Shown here: in pieces, positions 1-5,031 of the stretch
Layout of the letters: each line of letters begins with the position of its first letter
Position numbering within the stretch: the stretch's first letter is position 1
Origin: Bacteroidota bacterium
Lineage (GTDB): Bacteria > Bacteroidota > Bacteroidia > Bacteroidales > Prolixibacteraceae
Length of the DNA stretch: 5,031 nt
Assembly: GCA_023488865.1 (NCBI GenBank)
Contig: JAMDDG010000381.1
Span: 1 to 5,031, forward strand
Direction: 5' to 3'
The notes under the pieces: generated by a model
Told to the model about the DNA's origin: nothing
The model's database searches: none
The model's input: only the letters and a program-made list of their open reading frames with translations
Program-made: the position numbers and the translations under genes

Positions 1-60
1 CATGAACCCCAACCGGGTTAAAAAAGAATACCTTCCCCTTTTTATCGAACATAACCAGAA
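1..60. repeat. Left copy of 60-bp terminal direct repeat
   Basis: These 60 bases match 4972-5031 with no mismatch, in the same orientation. They lie inside a coding sequence (codons from Met425 of the joined GxGYxYP protein). Because the identity stops exactly at the window borders on both sides, the simplest reading is an assembler overlap at the closing point of a circular or tandemly repeated molecule. It is not a biological terminal repeat flanking an element. The unit length after removing one copy is 4,971 bp. Confidence 0.95.
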
Positions 61-493
61 GTTTTACGGCCAGCTCGATATGACTTTGTCGCCAATGGTG
101 CTTGATTGGGATGAACCGTCAGCCGATGTCAAGGATGCCTTCACGAAATTCTCGCCTGATGGATTTGCCACTATTGTGAATGATTTGCACCATACAGGAG
201 GTAAAAAACCTGAACCACAGGTGTGGAAAGGAATGCCGGTCATGACGTTAAGTGGTGTGGGAAAATTCACGAGTATAGAACAAGCAGCTAATGTGATGTC
301 TAAATCGATGCTTGCAAAACCCGGAGATAAACCGGCTTTCTACATATTCAGGGTTGTGTGGAAAGACCCTGATCAGGTAATCAATAGTATTGAACTCCTG
401 AAAAAGAAACGTCCGGAGTTGAACATCGAGGTGACAGATCCATATAATTTCTTCAACATGTTCAAGGAACATTACAATTATACTAAAAAATAA
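2..493 (+). CDS. GxGYxYP putative glycoside hydrolase, C-terminal part (rest at 3701-5031)
   Basis: This open frame is the last 163 residues of a GxGYxYP-family protein, not a separate gene. Its first ATG is an internal methionine (Met425 of the joined protein), following the Ala-Ala-Gly-Tyr seen at the right end of the window. It has no signal peptide or upstream start signal here. It carries the second half of the C-terminal domain. The stretch FYGQLD is followed by an acidic DWDEPS patch (joined residues about 459-464), then FRVVW, and a terminal DPYNFFNMF segment resembling the conserved end of the family. The stop is TAA at 491-493. Family members are usually secreted or surface proteins in glycan-use loci of Bacteroidota and relatives. 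Glycoside hydrolase activity is the family label and is not proven by this sequence. The alternative is a fragment of a second, paralogous GxGYxYP gene, if the contig is not truly circular. Confidence 0.85.
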   Translation: MNPNRVKKEYLPLFIEHNQKFYGQLDMTLSPMVLDWDEPSADVKDAFTKFSPDGFATIVNDLHHTGGKKPEPQVWKGMPVMTLSGVGKFTSIEQAANVMSKSMLAKPGDKPAFYIFRVVWKDPDQVINSIELLKKKRPELNIEVTDPYNFFNMFKEHYNYTKK

Positions 494-604
494 TAAAATG
501 TTATGAAACGAACATGTTGTTTTCTAACATCCAAGAGGATGAAAATAATTTTCAGCAACATGGAGTTCCATACTACTACCTTCTAAAAACAAATTTTCAC
601 GACC
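494..604 (+). promoter_or_regulatory. AT-rich gap, the only candidate promoter region of the unit
   Basis: This 111-bp stretch is non-coding and AT-rich, and it is the only sizeable gap on the closed 4,971-bp unit. Any promoter for the four-gene run, and any terminator after the GxGYxYP gene, should be here. TAATTTTC at 546-553 matches seven of eight positions of the Bacteroidota -7 consensus TAnnTTTG. The TTG at 517-519 is too far upstream to make a good -33 partner, so the promoter call is weak. Two short palindromes could be operators or chance: AACATGTT (511-518) and ATGGA-GT-TCCAT (560-571). A 6-bp inverted pair, ATGTTA (498-503) and TAACAT (525-530), could form a weak hairpin. No strong GC-rich terminator with a T-tract is visible. 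No Shine-Dalgarno sequence precedes the ATG at 605. Confidence 0.35.
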
Positions 605-1987
605 ATGAAGAACACCATTCTCACCTTTAGTACCCTGCTGCTCTCATTGCCGGGCGCGCTCAACGCAAGCGGGAAGCCAATCAAGCCTAACATCGTGCTT
701 ATTCTTATCGACGATTTCGGCTACGAATGCGTCACGTCCAACGGCGGCGAGAGTTACAAGACGCCCGTGATGGACAAGCTTGCAGCAACGGGTGTGCGAT
801 TCGAGCAGTGCCATGCGCAGCCACTCTGCACGCCGACGCGCGTTCAGTTGATGACAGGCCTTAGTAATCGCCGCAACTATACCCATTTTGGTCATCTTGA
901 TCCATCGCAGCAAACGTTCGGCAATTTGTTGAAAAACGCCGGATACGCGACCTGCGTTGCGGGTAAATGGCAATTGGCCAATGGCTACGAAGGCCCCGCG
1001 CATTTTGGTTTTGATGAATACGCGCTCTGGAACCTGATACAGCGCGGTGGCCGTTACAAGAATCCGACTCTCGTCATCAACAGTTCCCCTCGCGAATACA
1101 CGAAGAATGAATACGGGCCTGACATCGTGAGCGATTACGCGCTCGATTTCATCACACGCGAGAAGGATGTGCCGTTCTTCCTCTACTATCCGATGATGCT
1201 CACACATGAACCTTATGATGCAACACCCGATAGCCCGGATTATGCGGAATCTATCAGCGGCAAGAACAAAAGGCCATTGGGGCACTTCCCTGACATGGTC
1301 GCCTACACCGACAAACTTATCGGCAAACTTGTTGCGAAGCTCGAAGAACTGCACCTGCGCGAAAACACGATGATCCTCATCCTTGGAGACAACGGCACAG
1401 GCCGCGGTACGCCATCGAGGTTCAAAGGTCGCGATGTGCTCGGCGGCAAGGGCACGACCACGATGTGGGGCACACACGTTCCCGCGATTGGCAACTGGCC
1501 CGGCCACTTCGCGAACGGAAGAGTGTGCAGCGACCTGATCGATGCGACGGATTTTCTGCCAACGATCTGCGAAGCTGCCAGTGTACCCGTGCCCGCGGAG
1601 CTGAAGATCGATGGTCGCAGTTTTCTCCCGCAACTGCTTGGTAAAAAAGGCAATCCGCGCGAGTGGCTCTATGTCTGGTATAATCCAAGCGGTGGCGCGA
1701 AAGCGAAGGCCGAGTTTGCCCACGATGCAAATTTCAAGCTTTATACTGATGGCCGCTTCTATGCCGTCGAGAAGGACGACAACGAGAAATCACCGCTTAC
1801 GGACATTGAGCTGGATGCCACTGCTAAAGCGGCAAAGACGAAACTGCAAAAGGCGCTGAAACAGTTTGAAGGCCCACGCCCGGAGTTCATCGTGAAGCAG
1901 GGGAGCCCTTTCGGCGGCGAACCTGGCGAGGATAAGGAAGGCAACAAGACAACCAAGGTAAAGGGCAAGAAAAAAGTAAAAAAATAA
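605..1987 (+). CDS. Secreted S1-type sulfatase 1 (Cys-type, arylsulfatase A-like)
   Basis: This predicted sulfate-ester hydrolase has 460 residues, the usual length for an S1 sulfatase. Residues 1-21 form a Sec signal peptide: basic MKN, a hydrophobic core, then likely cleavage after LNA. The metal-site pair is Asp36-Asp37. The activation motif is Cys75-Thr-Pro-Thr-Arg79, where Cys75 would become formylglycine; a separate maturation enzyme is needed and none is encoded here. Further likely active-site residues are Lys121 (GKW), His201 (THEPY), Asp262-Asn263 (GDNG) and Lys282 (GGKG). The residue after Lys-Trp is Gln123, where many arylsulfatases have His. The last 18 or so residues are a lysine-rich, probably disordered tail. 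Arginine codons are 13 CGC of 18, unlike the other genes here. It leads the operon after the 111-bp gap. The start at 605 is chosen because it gives a complete signal peptide. The sulfated substrate cannot be read from the sequence. Confidence 0.93.
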   Translation: MKNTILTFSTLLLSLPGALNASGKPIKPNIVLILIDDFGYECVTSNGGESYKTPVMDKLAATGVRFEQCHAQPLCTPTRVQLMTGLSNRRNYTHFGHLDPSQQTFGNLLKNAGYATCVAGKWQLANGYEGPAHFGFDEYALWNLIQRGGRYKNPTLVINSSPREYTKNEYGPDIVSDYALDFITREKDVPFFLYYPMMLTHEPYDATPDSPDYAESISGKNKRPLGHFPDMVAYTDKLIGKLVAKLEELHLRENTMILILGDNGTGRGTPSRFKGRDVLGGKGTTTMWGTHVPAIGNWPGHFANGRVCSDLIDATDFLPTICEAASVPVPAELKIDGRSFLPQLLGKKGNPREWLYVWYNPSGGAKAKAEFAHDANFKLYTDGRFYAVEKDDNEKSPLTDIELDATAKAAKTKLQKALKQFEGPRPEFIVKQGSPFGGEPGEDKEGNKTTKVKGKKKVKK

Positions 1988-1994
1988 AAAGGAA

Positions 1995-3521
1995 ATGCAA
2001 ATAAATAATATCAACCGGCGTGATTTCGTGAAATCTGTGGGTGTTGGCGCTGCCGGGATCAGTATAGGGGGATTGTTAGAACCTGCAAATGCAGCGCGGG
2101 CCGCGGTTCCTGACAGGCCGGCTCCCGGGAAGAAACCGAATGTAATGATCATCTTCTGTGACCAGCTCCGGAATTTCGCGCTTGGCTGTTACGGGAACAA
2201 GTTTGTCAATACCCCGAATATCGACCGGCTCGCGCGAAACGGTTTTCTCTTTGGGCAGGGCATTTCCAACAGCCCGGTCTGCACGCCTGCAAGGTCAAAC
2301 CTGATGTCGGGACAGTACAGCAGGACATGCGCTGGTTCCCGGACCAATGAAATGAGCGCGGTACCGGGCGATAAAAACTTCGGGCGCAATGACCGGATGA
2401 AATTCAAAGACCCAACGATCGCCGAAGAGTTCAGGAAACTCGGGTATAAAACCGCCCAGATCGGCAAATGGCATATCGATACGCGCCCTTCCTTGTTGGG
2501 ATTCGATGAAAGCCTGATTCGAGATGGTGTATTTACCAACGGCAGCTTTTCAAAGAACGAAGGTACACCTTACCCGGTGCCGGGCTTTACGACGGATCAT
2601 GAAATCACCAGTGCGAAAGAATTTATCTCTTCCAATAAAAATTCGGAAAAGCCTTTCTTTCTTTACTACAATATTATGTCTCCCCACATGCCGATCCTTG
2701 ATGTCCCGTACAAGTATTCGCACATGTATAACCCGAAAGAGGCGCCGTTACGGGAAAATGTCTGGAAGAACGGCGTGCTTCCGTCGGATGAACAATGGTT
2801 TCAAATTTATATGTGGGCGGGGGCACAGAACAAAAAAGATTATCAGCCGGTAACCGGCAAGGCATCTCCTGATTTCACGTTAAGGGAGCTGACGGCATTA
2901 TATTATGGCTCGGTGACCTGGGTGGACGATACCGTTGGTGAAATCCTCAAATCCCTGGAAGAAAACGGGCTGGAAGATAACACGCTTATCGTGTTCTCAT
3001 CAGATCATGGCGATCTGTTAGGCAGTCAGCACCTGTGGAATAAAGGCCATCTTTACGAAGAGGCCATCCAGATCCCGATGATATACAGTTGGCCCGGTAA
3101 AATCAGGCTCGGGTCAAACCGTAAGCAGGTTGCCTCCCTGATCGATGTCATGCCCACGCTGCTTGACTTGTGTGGCGGGACGGTTCCCGGCGCTGTCCAG
3201 GGGCAGAGCCTGGCGCCGGTTTTATATGGCAAGAAAGACCGATTGGAGCAGGATTATACCTTTATAGAAACCCCTCACCGCGAAATGGGCATCCGGACAC
3301 CGGCACATCTGTACGGGATGCTCATGAATGGCGAGGATACCGCCATTGAGGACGACCGATACCAATTTTATGACCTGCAGGAAGATCCGTATGAACTGAA
3401 CAACCTGGCAAAAACCGGTAAAGAGCCCGCGCTTGCAGCCGGGTTCAGGGAAAAACTGATCAAATGGGACAAAGAAACCCCGCGACTGAAGGGAATACAG
3501 TACAAACCCTGGAACCCTTAA
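1995..3521 (+). CDS. Tat-exported S1-type sulfatase 2 (Cys-type)
   Basis: This second predicted sulfate-ester hydrolase has 508 residues and only low, motif-level resemblance to the first. The N-terminus is a Tat signal: NRRDFVK at residues 7-13, a glycine/alanine-rich core, then likely cleavage near ANA (31-33). Catalytic features in order are Asp56-Gln57 (FCDQ), Cys96-Thr-Pro-Ala-Arg100 with Cys96 the formylglycine precursor, Lys158 and His160 (GKWH), His231 (SPHMP), Asp337-His338 (SDHGD) and Lys350 (NKGHLYE). The C-terminal YQFYDLQEDPYELNNL stretch (456-471) is typical of S1 sulfatases. The ATG lies 7 bp after the stop of sulfatase 1; AGGA at 1990-1993 sits only one base from the ATG, too close for a normal Shine-Dalgarno, so translational coupling is likely. 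Arginine codons are mainly CGG and AGG, with 3 CGC of 25. Tat export implies that folding, and probably Cys maturation, precede export. The substrate is unknown. Confidence 0.94.
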   Translation: MQINNINRRDFVKSVGVGAAGISIGGLLEPANAARAAVPDRPAPGKKPNVMIIFCDQLRNFALGCYGNKFVNTPNIDRLARNGFLFGQGISNSPVCTPARSNLMSGQYSRTCAGSRTNEMSAVPGDKNFGRNDRMKFKDPTIAEEFRKLGYKTAQIGKWHIDTRPSLLGFDESLIRDGVFTNGSFSKNEGTPYPVPGFTTDHEITSAKEFISSNKNSEKPFFLYYNIMSPHMPILDVPYKYSHMYNPKEAPLRENVWKNGVLPSDEQWFQIYMWAGAQNKKDYQPVTGKASPDFTLRELTALYYGSVTWVDDTVGEILKSLEENGLEDNTLIVFSSDHGDLLGSQHLWNKGHLYEEAIQIPMIYSWPGKIRLGSNRKQVASLIDVMPTLLDLCGGTVPGAVQGQSLAPVLYGKKDRLEQDYTFIETPHREMGIRTPAHLYGMLMNGEDTAIEDDRYQFYDLQEDPYELNNLAKTGKEPALAAGFREKLIKWDKETPRLKGIQYKPWNP

Positions 3522-3524
3522 GGA
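3521..3524 (+). promoter_or_regulatory. Shine-Dalgarno-like AGGA for the small ORF
   Basis: AGGA overlaps the last base of the sulfatase 2 stop codon and lies 8 bases before the ATG at 3533. It is the best-spaced ribosome binding site in the window. It favours 3533 as a real start over the upstream in-frame ATG at 3464, which lies inside sulfatase 2. Confidence 0.45.
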
Positions 3525-3532
3525 AAAAGATT

Positions 3533-3694
3533 ATGGCAGGTAATGGTGGAACAGTTGGAAAGCCGCCGCAGGGCAATGGGCAAAGAAGCGGGCAGACGTA
3601 TCGCGGTTCATCCGGTGATACCTCTATTTTAGATTTTGAGGGAAATCCGGAACCTGCTGCCATAGCGTTGGGCAAAATATATTCAAATAAATAA
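3533..3694 (+). CDS. Small 53-residue Gly-rich protein of unknown function
   Basis: I do not recognise this protein. The frame encodes 53 residues with no cysteine, no signal peptide and no membrane segment. The first half is rich in Gly, Gln, Ser and Pro and looks disordered. The second half holds a more ordered-looking ILDFEGNPEP and AAIALGKIY, which could form a short helix. Support for a real gene comes from its place in the operon (11 bp after sulfatase 2, 6 bp before the GxGYxYP gene), the AGGA at 3521-3524, and the lack of any other gene to fill the gap. The frame is also open upstream to an ATG at 3464, but that start would overlap sulfatase 2 by 58 bp. It is in the same frame as the following GxGYxYP gene, parted by one TAA and two isoleucine codons. 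Alternatives are a remnant of a decayed gene or a translated leader that couples downstream translation. Confidence 0.5.
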   Translation: MAGNGGTVGKPPQGNGQRSGQTYRGSSGDTSILDFEGNPEPAAIALGKIYSNK

Positions 3695-3700
3695 ATCATT

Positions 3701-5031
3701 ATGCATAAATTAAATCAATGGCTTTTATTTCTGCCAATAATTATGATTACCTGTGGGCATGCGGACTTAACCCCGCATCCCGGGGTTAATAACGGAGGCG
3801 CTGATACTACGGCCCTTTACACTTACACACTTTCGCAGAGCGGGACTGCCGAATCGTACGATGAAGCGATGGCTGTTGCGTGCCTTCAGGGGATCATTAA
3901 CCGGGAAGCCCCAACAGTCTATGTATTATCGAAAACCAATAGCAGGCCTGCCTATTGGCTGGAGTTGTTCTCATCCGGAGGGTGGCTTAGTGGACGCGGG
4001 ATAAAGCCACTCCCCGGCCTGGATGCCCTTTTCGCCCTTGCAAAAGGAAAAGTCAGGGGCGCCGTAATCTGGGACCCGGCTGTACCAGCTTCAATGAATG
4101 TGGCTACCACAATTGCCGGAGTTGGGGATGGGGTTGTTTTTAGCCCGGAATTCGCAGAAAAATACCTGCAAAAATGGAACCTGAAGGTTATTAAGGATCT
4201 TAGGGGAATGTTCACGGGACAGGAAACCGGAAGTAAGAAAAATGACGCGTATCGTTGGGCAATACGCGAATACCTTAGCAAAGGACTGTGTTCCGGACAT
4301 AGGCTCTGCCTTTACGAAGACCCCTTTTCAACCCGGGCGAAAGGCAATGTTGGATATGTTGTGACACGGGATTGGGCCGTGAAAAACCGTTCATTTGTTT
4401 ACGATCTTTCCCCCTGGGGCGATGAAGCGCCACAAGACGATCCGGACCAAAAAGCGGGTACTGATCTTGAAACTTATAAATTGATATTAGAGGAAATGCT
4501 GAAACAAACTGCCGGTCAGCAAATGACGGAAGTCGCTGGTTTTTTTGCCTTCTCCAAATACAGTAATGTACCAGGCCATAAAAGTTCCCACGATCCTGTG
4601 CCTACCGAATGGGAAACCGTTTATCTGATTTCACCATACAACTGTTACCAGAATACGGTTGCCAGCAGTTGCTTTAACCAGTCGTTGCACAGCCAGGCGC
4701 CGTTTGCCCCTCTGAAGCAGCGCCGGCCTAAAACAGTTCAGAAACAGGAAAATAAAACGTATATATGTATTCTTATGGCTGACTACGATTCATCTACCCC
4801 GCTTTATGATTTCCTGCCTAAACACTGGAGCGACACACAGAGGGGGGCTATCCCGTTACTGTGGGGGATTAACCCTAACCTGGCGGAGACATATCCGGAT
4901 ATTATTAAATATTATTACGAAACGCGTTCACCAAACGACTATTTTGGGGCCGATGCCAGCGCTGCAGGTTACATGAACCCCAACCGGGTTAAAAAAGAAT
5001 ACCTTCCCCTTTTTATCGAACATAACCAGAA
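3701..5031 (+). CDS. GxGYxYP putative glycoside hydrolase, N-terminal part (continues at 2-493)
   Basis: The frame is open from ATG 3701 to the end of the window and gives the first 443 residues. It was not among the precomputed complete frames because it has no stop here. Joined across the 60-bp overlap to 2-493 it makes 587 residues, a plausible full length. Residues 1-21 are an export signal: MHKLNQW, then a hydrophobic run. ITC at 16-18 could be a poor lipobox with Thr before Cys18, or signal peptidase I could cut after GHA (19-21). The N-terminal region carries LQGIINREAP (62-71), typical of the family. The later region carries GYVVTRDW (218-225), PTEWE (301-305), DYFGADASAAGY (413-424) and the signature A-A-G-Y-M-N-P at 421-427, with Ala in place of the first Gly. 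The role is presumably polysaccharide cleavage outside the cytoplasm, next to desulfation by the two upstream enzymes; this is inferred from the family name and the neighbours. Confidence 0.88.
   Translation, partial: MHKLNQWLLFLPIIMITCGHADLTPHPGVNNGGADTTALYTYTLSQSGTAESYDEAMAVACLQGIINREAPTVYVLSKTNSRPAYWLELFSSGGWLSGRGIKPLPGLDALFALAKGKVRGAVIWDPAVPASMNVATTIAGVGDGVVFSPEFAEKYLQKWNLKVIKDLRGMFTGQETGSKKNDAYRWAIREYLSKGLCSGHRLCLYEDPFSTRAKGNVGYVVTRDWAVKNRSFVYDLSPWGDEAPQDDPDQKAGTDLETYKLILEEMLKQTAGQQMTEVAGFFAFSKYSNVPGHKSSHDPVPTEWETVYLISPYNCYQNTVASSCFNQSLHSQAPFAPLKQRRPKTVQKQENKTYICILMADYDSSTPLYDFLPKHWSDTQRGAIPLLWGINPNLAETYPDIIKYYYETRSPNDYFGADASAAGYMNPNRVKKEYLPLFIEHNQ
4972..5031. repeat. Right copy of 60-bp terminal direct repeat
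   Basis: This is identical to 1-60 in the same orientation. Both copies fall in the same reading frame (ATG at 4973 and at 2), so overlapping them removes exactly 20 codons of duplication and leaves an uninterrupted gene. There is no transposase, inverted end or target-site pattern nearby. An assembly closure point is therefore preferred over a mobile-element boundary. Confidence 0.95.

Noticed and set aside
1..60. Terminal repeats as ends of a transposon or insertion sequence
   Set aside because: The copies are direct, lie inside a coding sequence in the same frame, stop exactly at the window borders, and no transposase or integrase is present.
2..493. Independent 163-residue gene starting at the ATG at position 2
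   Set aside because: The ATG is an internal Met in the signature of the GxGYxYP domain. The same bases at 4972-5031 are preceded by an open frame from 3701, so this is the C-terminal part of that gene.
508..524. LexA-like box around the AACATGTT palindrome
   Set aside because: Only the 8-bp core is symmetric; the flanks do not match a CGAAC...GTTCG box, and no SOS-type gene follows.
644..1723. 359-residue open frame on the minus strand, opposite sulfatase 1
   Set aside because: It is the antisense shadow of a gene with strongly biased codons. Its translation is rich in Arg, His and Ala, with no recognisable motif or start signal, while the + strand frame has every sulfatase motif.
2524..2853. 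109-residue + strand frame inside sulfatase 2
   Set aside because: It is an out-of-phase shadow entirely within sulfatase 2, with a basic composition and no start signal.
3543..3632. 29-codon frame after the sulfatase 2 stop, in the same frame as sulfatase 2 (possible readthrough extension)
   Set aside because: Sulfatase 2 already ends at a normal place after its conserved C-terminal motif. The extension is short and has no recognisable content, and the overlapping frame at 3533-3694 has a better start signal.

Overview
The window looks like a piece of a bacterial glycan-degradation locus, most likely from the Bacteroidota. The case rests on the gene families (two exported Cys-type S1 sulfatases and a GxGYxYP putative glycoside hydrolase), tight same-strand packing, AT-rich leaders and mostly absent Shine-Dalgarno sequences. 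Verrucomicrobiota or Planctomycetota carry the same families and cannot be excluded, especially as a source for the first sulfatase.

The first 60 bases (1-60) are identical to the last 60 (4972-5031), and the repeat ends exactly at both window edges. That is the signature of a contig closing on itself: a circle, or one unit of a tandem array, of 4,971 bp. Read that way, the gene running off the right end (3701-5031) continues in the same frame into the one entering at the left (2-493). The join gives a coherent 587-residue protein whose family signature lies on the junction.

Layout on the closed molecule, all on the + strand: a 111-bp AT-rich gap (494-604); sulfatase 1 with a Sec signal (605-1987); 7 bp; sulfatase 2 with a Tat signal (1995-3521); 11 bp; a 53-residue small ORF of unknown function (3533-3694); 6 bp; the GxGYxYP gene (3701 through the closure to 493). 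The 111-bp gap is the only sizeable non-coding stretch, so the whole unit reads as one operon with one possible promoter region.

The likely shared task is removal of sulfate esters from a glycan by the two sulfatases, alongside glycan cleavage by the GxGYxYP protein. The substrate is not identifiable. Absent from the window are a formylglycine-generating enzyme or anaerobic sulfatase maturase, SusC/SusD transport genes, regulators, a replication protein, a partition gene, an integrase and a transposase. The most interesting questions are whether the circle or tandem unit is real, and why sulfatase 1 has arginine codon use so unlike its neighbours. No RNA genes or CRISPR arrays were seen.
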